This document shows, in pieces, positions 19,501 to 29,200 of a DNA stretch of 64,000 nt. Position 1 is the stretch's first letter. Each line of letters begins with the position of its first letter. The notes beneath the pieces were generated by a model that was given only the letters and a program-made list of their open reading frames with translations, ran no database searches and was not told where the DNA came from. A program made the position numbers and the translations under genes. This stretch comes from Trichoplusia ni (taxonomy: Eukaryota > Arthropoda > Insecta > Lepidoptera > Noctuidae): the NCBI RefSeq assembly GCF_003590095.1, contig NC_039478.1, forward strand, positions 1,240,001 through 1,304,000. Direction: 5' to 3'.

Positions 19501-22500
19501 AAACATATTAGATACCTATGCTTTGTACAAAATGAGAATTCATAGTTACCCTGTATAACACCCTTAATTTCAAAATCTTCTATTTCAAAATCCATTTGTA
19601 GAGTTTGGTACAAAATGGTTAAAATAGTACCCTGTTACTCAGGCTCTGTTGTTATCAGACTATCTCATGAATCATGAACCGTAATAGTTAGATTGTAAGA
19701 TTGTTGATAGTTTTTCGTCTTTAACGACTAATCAAAAGACGAGGTTATTTTTGTTTATTTTGTTAAATACATTTCAAAAGGGTGGTAGACGCTGAAATCT
19801 TACAAGTAACTCTGACAGTGGCGTAACTATATCATTCTAGGGCCGTGGCAATTCTTTGTGACTCTTCCACAATGCAAAGAAACAGTGACAGTTGTATTTA
19901 AAAAAAAAAAGATAAAAAAAAAATACTTTTTTCTTTTTTTTTCTTTACGTTTTTTCGAGCCCATGGCCTATTAAGGTATTGGTACGCTACTGAACACTCC
20001 TTAATACCTAATATTTTTGTTAAGAAGTGCTGTGCACCTTAATCATATGAAAGTTTTGTCTACAGCTGGCTCTAAATCGCGCAGGAGAAGCAAACGCGAA
20101 CACGAAGATTGTAATGGCGACTGTAACTTAAGTAGACGAAGGTTCGATTTTGCATAAATTATGTATTTGCTGCTCCAAACACGGGGTTGAATAACGCAGT
20201 TTATAAACTAGTAGGTCGATGCAAAGTAACCTCTTTGAAGTACGATTAGCTATTAAGGCGAAAAAGAAACGCGAGATCTCATTGTAAAAGTATTCGTACT
20301 CGTAATTAAAAATACTGATGGTGGAGTCGTAATTAGTATAAAATATTTTTTGCAAGCTGCTTAAATCAGTTTATAAGATTTCTCTAAAAACTGCGAATGC
20401 CAATAATCCATCAATGCCATTATATCTTAACTTGTGTAAACTGCGTATTTACCTCGGATTTTGAACAGCTACCTTTTTTAGAAAGTATATTTGTGTCCCT
20501 TCGTCCAGCATACTCACCATGGAATCCTGATATTTCATGAATGTCAAAAAACTGTTCTGAAATAGTGCTAAATAGTGCCCAAAGGAAAAAAATAGTGCTC
20601 TTGTACTTGCGAAGTTATAGCCATAGTTCAGTGAGTATGCTGGGCGTAGGTTCTACGCCCAGCATACTCACCTCAGTGCGCGAATATCGAACGAGCTATA
20701 GGTATAATTTACGTCTCAAAAAATTGTGCTTGAAATAGTGCCCAATATCAGTCCAATTTTTGCTTGACTTTTGACTTAGAAAACCATTAAATTTTAATGT
20801 AAACTTCTACATACTAACGTAAAATGGGGTACAGTCGTCGACACATGTTTTTGGACAAAAATATTAAACTTTCTAATTGTAGACTTCATGTTATTGGAAA
20901 TAATTATGGTATTTTCTCACATGTCAAAAACTTTCGATTAAATGCATTATTATATATTTTATAAATAATAATAAATGAATGAAACTTTAAGCGTAAATGA
21001 AGTCTATTACTTCATTGCATTGTGTGTTTGTCTGAATAAAAACAGTCATTTGCAGCCAATAAAATTAATATCTGGAAAAATTTTAAAAAGGAAATTATAC
21101 AGTTTCTTTTTGTATATATGTTGCAGGCAAAACTTATAACCAGTCAAAACTAGTACTGTGACATAGTTCTCTAATATATACATCTAGTATTTAAACATAA
21201 ACATATTCATTTGCGTCGCGGGCGCCGCGCGTCGTAAGCCCCATACCTATTGACCGTACGTGCATCCATTACTGCCACACTATATTGAACTTTATCACAT
21301 GAGGAATACAGGTCAATTCCGTAAACGTTGTGGTACCGTCCTTGATCCGGAAAATGATTATTTTGAATAGTTTTGTCAGTTGCAATGTAAGCATTAATAA
21401 CAGCAACTTTATTTTTCATGCATGATTTACTTCATTTGATATCTTAATCCTACAAGCGCCGTGATCTAGACAAAATATATAAAATCATTGTTCCTAGCTA
21501 CCGGGGTCCCATGCGACGCGCGAAGGCTTAATCATATTATTATAAAGCATTATTAAAATAATGTGTAATTAATAATATTGCGATTCTAAAGTAAATACTC
21601 CCTTACATAGACAATTAATAATTTACACAAGACAAAAATTGTTAGAAAGAAAGTTAATAATATTGTATTCGACTGTACTCAATGTAATGTATGTAGAAGT
21701 TTACAATCAAATTTAATGGTTTTCTAGGTCAAAAGTCAAGCAAAAATTGGACTGATATTGGGCACTATTTCAAGCACAATTTTTTGAGACGTAAATTATA
21801 CCTATAGCTCGTTCGATATTCGCGCACTGAGGTGAGTATGCTGGGCGTAGAACCTACGCCCAGCATACTCACTGAACGAAGCCTATAACTCCGAAGTTAT
21901 TCGAGCACTGTTTTTTCTTTTTGGGCACCGTTTGGCACTATTTGGGAACTATTTTTTGAAGTATGAATTATGTTTGAAGCGTATACAGATTCTCCGGACG
22001 GAGGTGAGTATGCTGGGCGAAACCTTCGTCCAGCATACTCATCGAACTATGGCTATAACTTCGCAAGTACAAGAGCACTATTTTTTTCCTTTGGGCACTA
22101 TTTAGCACTATTTCAGAACAGTTTTTTGACATTCATGAAATATCAGGATTCCATGGTGAGTATGCTGGACGAAGGGACACGTATATTTAACTTTTACAAA
22201 TAATACACATGCCTTTCTAAAAAAATTAAAATGTACCGTTTTTGCATTACTTCGAAATGTCCTTAAATTGTCACGATTTATTGAACCAGGACTTCTTATA
22301 TGTTGTAAAAAATCTATCACTCATCAGACTTAAAGATAACGTATTTGTTTCTAAAGATTGCTTATTTTCAGAACCCGACGTTGGGCTCATTAGGTTACGT
22401 AATCAAATGTGTGTCCTTAACAGACAATTAAAAATATTAAAAAGTCTTTAAAATAAAAGAAATATAATATTTAAAACACTGGCGACAACACACATCCAAA

Positions 22501-23576
22501 TAAAAAACTGACACACGAAATGTATTTCGGTACAAGAGTGTGCAAGTCTGAACACACTTAGCCATTTATTTTATTCCAAACAAATGGACAGGCGCTCGTT
22601 ATTTTTGTAAAAGTTAGCATGTTTTTATGTTTTATTAGCTAGTAGTATTATAATTTGCGGTGAACCGCTTATAGGATGTACCTAATCGAAATTAAACTTT
22701 CGTGTTTTACCTTACATTGCGAATATAAAACTAAAGCAAATTAGCGATTTGAATGAAAATATCAAATTAAGATGATGATGATAAAGGCGAAAGTTTGTGA
22801 GTATGCTTATGAGTTAGTTGGGTGATTCTTCGGAAAAAATACATATCATTATCCTCAGCAACTGGTTCACTTCACTATGATGCTTAAAATGTTTTCATTC
22901 TTACTTCATCTAATAAGAGCCGCAGTACTTTACAAACTTAGGTAAAAATAATATTAAATCAAGCAATCTGCAGTATGAAAAATGTGGTGAGGATAATGAT
23001 GTTCTTAATTTGTATTACTTTTTTCCGGAGAATCACCCAGTTACTTAATGAGGCCCCAACGGCTCGTTCCTTTCAATCAGTTTTGTATTCAGGTAGCTTA
23101 TACAAGCTTCATTGGTACCACAGCTGGGCACACTTAGCTTAATATAGAAGAGTAAATAGTTAAATAGGTGTAGTTTTTCCCATTACCCAATTAATGGTTG
23201 TATTATACACTTTAAAGTGTATTATTTACTTCACAGGTGTTATAAGAGGAAACTTGATGAAGCCAGGTGTGAATACGAACGGATGAATAAGAAACTTATT
23301 AAGATGGAGATGAAAAACAGCAGAATCGAGAAAATCATTTTACTTTTCTCGGTACGTATGCACGGTTATTTGCACCAAGCAAAAGCATTTTTTTATATGT
23401 AAATTGTACAGCCTGAAACAAAATTTTACTATTCATTTAGTTGTATACATACAATTAATAAAATCGACTTTCCTTTCAGTTTCTAATTAAGAATTTGTTG
23501 AGTACTTACGCAATGTTCCTACTTAACTGAAGGTTTTCTCACTTTTCAGAGGATCGTGCAACCTGAACTGCAGTAA
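16492..23576 (+). CDS. KSKRD-repeat coiled-coil gene (partly resolved)
   Basis: Supported exons are 16492-16531, 18031-18365, 20066 to about 20129, a doubtful one at 22372-22393, 23237-23351 and 23550-23576 (TAA). The first ones read EPAVTSTQADIPS, then RNGSPEPSASMAQEPGN and many RKSKRD-type repeats, then an Arg/Ser-rich KSRRRSKREHED with a Cys pair. The C-terminus is a charged helix, MNKKLIKMEMKNSRI, closing RIVQPELQ. Its order (EP-STS start, basic region, Cys pair, coiled coil) echoes the divergent CCCH gene. I saw no CCCH finger. The start codon is unresolved; ATG 15460 followed by a gtaata donor would give the right phase. If exon 20066 is not spliced, the protein stops at 20157. A nuclear RNA-linked role is only a guess from the RS-like composition. 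Confidence 0.6.
17090..17600 (-). pseudogene. Decayed non-LTR retrotransposon pol 3' end
   Basis: This is a GC-richer island inside an intron. The minus strand reads CGTQHIVEDCPTRGT, typical of the Cys/His-containing segment after the RT domain in Jockey/R1-type elements. Overlapping minus-strand frames break at short intervals, so the copy has frameshifts and stops. Downstream on the minus strand, sequence such as RATAEFGEDVTAQMHRQGA is not identifiable. It is presumably inert. The clade is uncertain. Confidence 0.5.
18031..18365 (+). CDS. KSKRD-repeat gene, repeat exon
   Basis: A 335-nt exon between tttcag and gtatgt. It enters with one base to complete Ser, then reads RNGSPEPSASMAQEPGN. 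It continues with about ten RKSKRD/RKRKRD units spaced by DDDE, DG, NDE or KDG, and ends RRRSDDSKDRK in phase 1. The alternating basic and acidic composition suggests an intrinsically disordered, RS/RD-like nuclear segment. Confidence 0.8.
18110..18340 (+). repeat. Coding minisatellite (RKSKRD repeats)
   Basis: Tandem units built on ggaaatcgaagagaga, spaced by gacgacgaac, cggac or aaggacgg, repeat about nine or ten times. Unit lengths of 15, 18, 24 and 27 nt are all multiples of three. That keeps the plus-strand frame open and also leaves long open frames in two shadow frames (a plus NRRETDG frame and a minus FRPSLSLFD frame). Confidence 0.85.
20066..20157 (+). CDS. KSKRD-repeat gene, Arg/Ser-rich exon
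   Basis: The acceptor ttgtctacag leads into AGSKSRRRSKREHEDCNGDC in the phase set by the previous exon. All internal GT donors leave in phase 1. The two that follow a T would create a stop with the 22372 exon; the one at about 20130 (A before gtagac) would not. Without splicing the frame ends FDFA and TAA at 20155-20157, giving a short isoform. Confidence 0.65.
20631..20671. repeat. Perfect 19-bp-stem hairpin, foldback module 1
   Basis: gtgagtatgctgggcgtag pairs with ctacgcccagcatactcac around a 3-nt loop at 20650-20652. The element's outer ends carry half of the same palindrome. Confidence 0.9.
21207..21419 (-). CDS. 70-codon ORF inside the foldback element, unrecognised
   Basis: ATG 21419 opens a 70-codon frame in the non-repeated centre of the element. 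It includes FPDQGRYHNVYGIDLYSSCD and ends with a strongly basic tail, DARRPRRK. It resembles no transposase I know. It could be a relic of the element's own gene, a captured host fragment or chance. The local rise in GC (cgcgggcgccgcgcgtcg near 21217-21234) is against pure chance. Confidence 0.25.
   Translation of the reverse strand: MKNKVAVINAYIATDKTIQNNHFPDQGRYHNVYGIDLYSSCDKVQYSVAVMDARTVNRYGAYDARRPRRK
21832..21872. repeat. Perfect 19-bp-stem hairpin, foldback module 2
   Basis: The same stem as at 20631-20671, with loop aac at 21851-21853. It separates the inner arm from the extra right-arm module. Confidence 0.9.
22004..22041. repeat. Imperfect hairpin, foldback module 3
   Basis: gtgagtatgctgggcga faces tcgtccagcatactcat with mismatches. 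It has the same design as the two perfect hairpins and marks the boundary between the outer arm and the extra module. Confidence 0.75.
22372..22393 (+). CDS. Doubtful small exon of KSKRD-repeat gene
   Basis: After a good tattttcag acceptor the frame reads PDVGLI and would leave in phase 2 at gttacg, which suits the 23237 exon. The donor is weak. Unspliced, the same frame continues RLRNQMCVLNRQLKILKSL to a stop at about 22451, a leucine-rich helix that could be an alternative C-terminus. Confidence 0.3.
22815..23043. repeat. MITE with about 45-bp imperfect terminal inverted repeats
   Basis: The left end, ttgggtgattcttcggaaaa through atcattatcctca (22818-22857), is the imperfect complement of 22989-23040 (tgaggataatgat through ttttttccggagaatcaccc). 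Length is about 230 bp with no coding capacity. The flanking ttag and ttac could be part of a 2-4 bp target site, but this is unclear. It lies in the last long intron of the plus-strand gene. Confidence 0.65.
23237..23351 (+). CDS. KSKRD-repeat gene, coiled-coil exon
   Basis: A 115-nt exon between ttcacag and gtacgt, phase 2 in and 0 out. It encodes CYKRKLDEARCEYERMNKK and then LIKMEMKNSRIEKIILLFS. It aligns without gaps to CCCH exon 6 at many positions: Tyr start, Glu-x-Met-Asn, Lys/Ser-Ser-Arg and a Leu-Phe end. Confidence 0.75.
23550..23576 (+). CDS. KSKRD-repeat gene, terminal exon
   Basis: The acceptor acttttcag is followed in phase 0 by RIVQPELQ and TAA. A possible polyadenylation signal, aataaa, is at 24776-24781. 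Confidence 0.65.
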   Translation, partial: RIVQPELQ

Positions 23577-25666
23577 TGCACAGGTAAAAGAATTGCCTTA
23601 ATCATCGCAATTCCCTTACAGATTGAAGGTCAGCGTATCTCTTTGGAGATCCAGCTTTTGACATTTTAAATTTAATTGAGGCAATGAGTCATATTTTTCC
23701 CACGTTATTCTCTTTCTTATTATATACTCTTTCTTGTTTGTTTGTTTGTCGACCGGTTGGATTTTTGTAAATCAATTTTGAGGCACTTCCCGATAGCAGA
23801 CGGAATTTTCAGGGTACATAGCTCCAAACCCGATGACATTGCAATTTACAACTATAAAAAGGACTGTTTTTTAAAAATGCTTAAATACGATCGGCGTCAT
23901 ATGTAGTTGAAGTATACTTAAAACATGAAAAAAAAACGTAGACATTGTAAATTTGATTTAAATGAAATGTCTGATATAAATAGATTCTGCATATTTTTGG
24001 ACTAAAAGGTGCCGACTATCAAGCTGTTCATGAATACACTGCTGCGATCTGGTGCTTTAATACCGTTCAAGTCAGATCTTGCTACAACATTGAACGAATA
24101 GTTGCATATCAGGTTAAGAAACTGCTCATAAGTATCTTTCTTTCTAAAAACTCTTTAGATTTTTCTTGGGGTCTGTAACGAACCAAAAGATAAAAAGATA
24201 AAATCGCAATATTAGTGAGGTTAAGTTTTGGTTTCATATTTCAGGTGGGGGAATGGGATCGTAAAGTAAATCGATCCAGGAAACGCGACAGAGCAATCTA
24301 AGGAATAAGAATTTTGTCGCTGCAGTCGGACGCCGGACTGAAAAACTCTTTCCGTATTAGAATAAGACTCATGCATTTTATACGATGATATACTAACGTA
24401 ATATTAATTAATTTTTATATAATCGATCTCACTTGTCTGATATTTATATAGTTGTAGATGGTATGATAAAATTGAATTTGGCAGGGCCCACATGAGAACC
24501 TACCACCTCTTAAGGTATCTTTTTAAAGTAGAATTTTTAATGTAGACTGTAGATGACGTATTTTGCGAATTATTTTATATACATTATATAACTTACTTAT
24601 ACTCTGCAAGTTTTTTACACAATCTTTTGATACATCTAAAAGTAGAACAAATAGTGATGCTTAACACGCTACGAAATATATTTTTATCCCCAAATTAAAA
24701 AGGTCGCTGTGACAACACACCAACTAGATATGTACTCGTTAGACTATCGTTTGTGACTTTAAAATATTTTATACGAATAAAATATCACAATGAAGTGAAA
24801 GTACCGACTTTTTTATAGGTCCAATACTTAAAAACATTTTTGGTTTTTTAAAAAACAACTATGGGTTCGGCTACTTTTTAAGGTAGCTGTCGAAATAACG
24901 GACAATTAAATTTAAATATTTTATAGCTTTTTAGCAATATATCTATTTGAATATCATATTTAATCTTATACGTACTTTAAAGTATTCTTAATATCTTATA
25001 ACCATTTTAATTACATATATGAAAAGTGTCTTCTGTAGTAATAAATAAAGGACTTAGAAATTATCGGCAATTGTTTCATTTAATTTTGAGGTCTTCGCCA
25101 ATTACTTAAAAAGTTATTGAATAGGAATGCATCTGCATTTTGCCTCTTATTACTAATTCTTAAATGGCAAATAGTTCTGGTTTTGCTCTTCCAATGTACT
25201 GGCCTTGCGGTCTTACGTTTGGATGTGTGTATGAAGTGCTGCTGCGGCAAAGTACGGCAAAGACTTTCTATTTTCTAAGTAGGTAATAAGTATTTTCTTT
25301 CTAAATTATTTCAAGACACAATAAATTACACCACCACCACGCAGTTTACGTGTCCTCTATCAGAACATTATTTATTTTTTCTCTACTTCCTCGATTTAGT
25401 AAGGGATGTTAATTCAGTGTTAAAGAGTAAAATAAAAACGCTATAATAAAAAATACTTTATATAAATCTATACAATTCAATCCCTGTCTGTGCGTAAAAT
25501 TCAATCCATTAACACAATGGAAATCGACTAACAAATATAAATGAGCTCTCTCATATCAATCGTATTGAGTAGGTACGCAAGTACATGTAGGTACTAAAAT
25601 ATCAGACGAAAAACTCGACCAATAAAATGTTATCAATCACAATTTCATAAGCACCACGTGTATTCC
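23577..25666. other. Convergent intergenic region
   Basis: This holds the 3' side of the plus-strand gene and of the bestrophin gene. No ORF or RNA gene was recognised. TTTATT at 25371-25376, about 290 bp past the bestrophin stop, is a plausible minus-strand polyadenylation signal. Confidence 0.5.
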
Positions 25667-26231
25667 TTATACGTAGACTTCTCCTCGCTTGGAGCTGCTG
25701 CGTTTCCTGGTGAGCTCGGGCGGGGTCCCCGTGCTGGCAGTGCTGTGCTCGCTGTCGCGGTCGGAGGGGGGCAGCTCGGTGACGGTGGCGCGCGGGGAGT
25801 GCGGGGAGCCCCCGGACCCGTCGGCCGCGCCCCTCTCCGCGCGCGGCGTGGACGGCGTCGAGTTCACCAGCGACGTCAGCTGCGACACCCCCAGTGTAAC
25901 GGGCGCTGCGGCGATCATTGGCGGCATACCACCCGCGGTCAGGGCAGGCGACAACACCGCCTGAGCTAACGCTGTTGTCCCAGGCTGCCCCGCGTGCAGC
26001 GTATTGTTCACCGACCCACTATCGAGCTCTTGAATGGGCGACAAAACAAGCGCTCCGAGAACAGGCACCTCGTTCTGATATCCCTGGTGAGCCATGATGA
26101 CGCCCATGTTTTGCATTCCCATGGCGATTCTGTTTTCGCGATCCATTACTTCTTTCGTCACATCGGGTGTTGGGATGCGTGGTCGGTTACGTAGAGTTAT
26201 TGGTACAGCTGAGCCATTACTTTTTTGCCCG
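25667..26231 (-). CDS. Best: Bestrophin terminal exon
   Basis: It encodes NGSAVPITLRNRPRIPTPDV, then TKEVMDRENRIAMGMQNMGV, a Pro/Thr/Ala-rich part and a Ser-rich GC-rich end closing KRSSSKRGEVYV with TAA at 25669-25667. The acceptor at 26232 enters one base out of phase with the previous exon; the first bases run through an A5 tract (plus-strand t5 at 26221-26225). One more A would restore the frame. The several plus-strand frames here are antisense shadows. Confidence 0.88.
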
Positions 26232-29200
26232 CCTAGAAATTACAAAAAAAAAACCATTTACATTGTGCTTAAACTGCTCCCTCACGAAGGATTTGAATCC
26301 TTGTGTCGCGGAGGATAAACAAATATTCAAACCACTTGGCTATCCGAGCAGTCATTTAAACAAAGATTATTTAAATGCTTTTCACTTGTTTGAATTTAGA
26401 TTTCTGGTATAAAAAACGATAAGGGCAATGTCAGTTGAGTTTGTCATTTTGTAGATACGTCTCTTATCTACAAAATGATGATGATCGATTTTATCTAGGT
26501 ACTTAGATGAGATCTTCAAAGAGCAAAAGTTCAGAAACTGCAAGTACAGTTATATGACCATTGCCACGCGGCGATTACAAGGTACTACTTTAAATGCAAC
26601 CTAAGCCAGCAGCAAAAATGGCTTAATATCTGGAATTCATACATTAAGTTAAAGAAGGCGTTACTCAGTAGAAGTATATTTTAAGAACAAAATGCCAATC
26701 TTGGATATTAGTAAAAAATTAGGCAGATTTTTACCATGTCTTGAATTTTGTCTATGCTGTCCACGTCCAGACTTGCGGCCAACAAGGCGTTCGTACAGCG
26801 ACATCTTGTGGTGGGGAGGGGGCGGCGCCACCGGCTGCCCGGCCTCGGGGCTCGAGTAGACCACCGAGTTGTGCCGGTTCCGACCGAATAGACCACCTGA
26901 AGAATATGCTGTAGACGCAGACCTCACTGACCCCATTCTCGATATTTGTCTTTGGAACCAATTCTTTCTTCTTTCCACTAAGGGTGTGTCGACACTTTCC
27001 TGAAACATTACAATTTGAAATGATTATAGCTACATATTTGCAGAAGTGTAAAATTTGGTAAATTTACCTACATAGAATCGTATAAATCTACGTTTGTACT
27101 ACTGACAAATGGTTGGTCGCCAGGACTCTCTATTAATCTATTTTTCACCTTACACAAACCAGTACAGATATAGCAACAGAAATACAGAGCTCGATAAAAT
27201 TTAACACTTTAATTTTGATAAATAGTTGATACAGGGACACTATTTAAACATGACATCGGAATTAATCACTAAATTAATGAATATCTCAAGAAGCTCATAT
27301 TACATATTATTTAAGCATGCTTGAACATCGGGCAATTTATATAATATAATAATAACTGACATTAATTCCTCAAGTTCATTCGTAAGTGGATTACTTACAT
27401 AGTCTGCATACGTCTCATCGTGGCTCTTTCTGGGGGCCTGAACATTAGCGTAGACTGCGTCTTCAGCCTTCACTTTGTAATGGTCGGCGGAGCAGGGCGG
27501 CTCGTGGCGCCGGTAGTGCTCTGAAGCCACGGTGTACGGCAAGTCCTTAGGGACCACCTCCTCCCAGTACTGGTCCTTTAAAAGCTCAGGATGTTCCTCA
27601 TGCATTTCGTCAACGATCATGTAGGCTGCCTGAAAGACAGATTAGAATTTTCATTATCAAGTATGCTTTTCTTATTAGAAAATGTTAAACTTTATTTTAT
27701 AGATCACATTGTTACGGTTTTCGAGTTCAAACATTACCACTGATTTTCTTTTAATTTTTTCTTTAAATCATTTTATTATACTCAAGTAATAAAGAGGGCG
27801 TATAAAAAAATGCTTTCCTTATTAAAAATGACCGGCTCCGCAAGCGCCGATCTGTCTGGCATCGCAAGTCACAAGGTAAGAATAAAAATAACACAACATG
27901 TGTCAACCTTCACTACTTGAACTTGAAGCGAACCACCTTATATCCAGTTATAACGTAACTGTTGTAACGTACCTTTATATGCCTATCTATGAGCCAATTT
28001 AGCTCTATATCGTCATCGTCCTCGCCAAAAGGATTGATAAGCACCTCCGCCACTTTCAACCAGCCAACGTAGAAGCAAAACTGAAAAACGTCGAAATATA
28101 GGATCAAAAGCTAGTTCCACAAAAAAATACTGTTCAAATCTTTACTAGTTAGTGCCTTCGTTTCCTATTTTAATTAATAATCCTGTTATTTAAATAGAAA
28201 ACGTCAGAATTCTTGGATAAATATTTAAAACTTAACTATCCTTGAATATTGTGGCCTGTTTTAATATGACATCAAGCAGGCTGTAGATCTTAACTCTCAT
28301 CCATCTTTATGATTGCCAAGTGGAATTTAGAGACTAATAGACATTTCGGATCTGTACTGTAAATAAACGTACCTGTAAAGCGGTAAAAAGTGGAAAATAT
28401 ACATCGGGTTCGTATTTGGAGGTGCTGCCTGGGGCTGGAGGCACCAGCTGTCGCCCCATCAGTGCTGCCACGAAGTACGTGTAGAGAGCCAGAGTTACCA
28501 CCTGAAATATATTTTAAAAATTCATAATAAGCAAAAAAGAGTGATTAATGTTGAATTTTCGAAATAAAACGATCTTCGATGAGTACTTATATTACAGATT
28601 AGGATCGCATTCATTTAACCATACCGTGTTGTAGGTTCATGTTTCGTCTTTCAGATTTAGGTTAAGGAGTAAGAGTTAAGAGGAATGAGGTGCCTACAAT
28701 ACTAAAGGTATTTAACATTTTTCTTGTATGCAACCATGAATTGAAAACAAAAGGACTAAACTCATAACACGAGAGATGTTTGTTTAAAAATATCGACACC
28801 ACTATGTACAAAGCTGCTGCGCTTGCGGCCTCGATCGCATTTTTTACATGGCCAGTGAAATAAGCGACATTAGATTTTGCGCCGTTTTATAAACATCGAA
28901 TAGAAGATACTTTTTTTTAATCGAAACAGACTGTAGCTATTTAATCATTCTAGAGTTAAGAAGATTTAAACAAATATTTAGAACCTAGTTTCCTGTTACA
29001 AGACCAGCGTAAAATAAACTTCGTCCACAAATGAAAAATAATATAAAACCTCACGTATAACGGTGCAGGAGCGTGAGACCTCGCTCGTATGAGCAGATAA
29101 TTATGCTATGTTTTATCATCGGAACGAATTAGCTTGGACACATGGCAGATCATATCGGTCGTCACGTCTTGTTTCTCTAAAGATATTTTTAACATCAATT

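Larger units (their letters stand above)
20493..22180. mobile_element. Foldback DNA element with modular inverted repeats
   Basis: A 1,688-bp element begins gtgtcccttcgtccagcata and ends with the exact complement. It is flanked by a perfect 8-bp duplication, gtatattt, at 20485-20492 and 22181-22188. The outer arms (20493-20630 against about 22042-22180) are nearly identical. Inner arms, about 20672-20815 and 21700-21831, also pair. The right arm holds one extra diverged module (21873-22003), so the arms are unequal. The modules are separated by near-perfect hairpins of gtgagtatgctgggcgtag. Long, modular, unequal arms recall Drosophila foldback elements and some Mutator-like elements; the 8-bp duplication does not settle the superfamily. 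No transposase was recognised. It sits in an intron of the plus-strand gene. Confidence 0.85.

Noticed and set aside
25658..25969. GC-rich plus-strand ORFs opposite the bestrophin terminal exon
   Set aside because: They are antisense to a well-supported exon; their low-complexity Gly/Arg/Ala content reflects the GC-rich Ser/Pro codons on the other strand.
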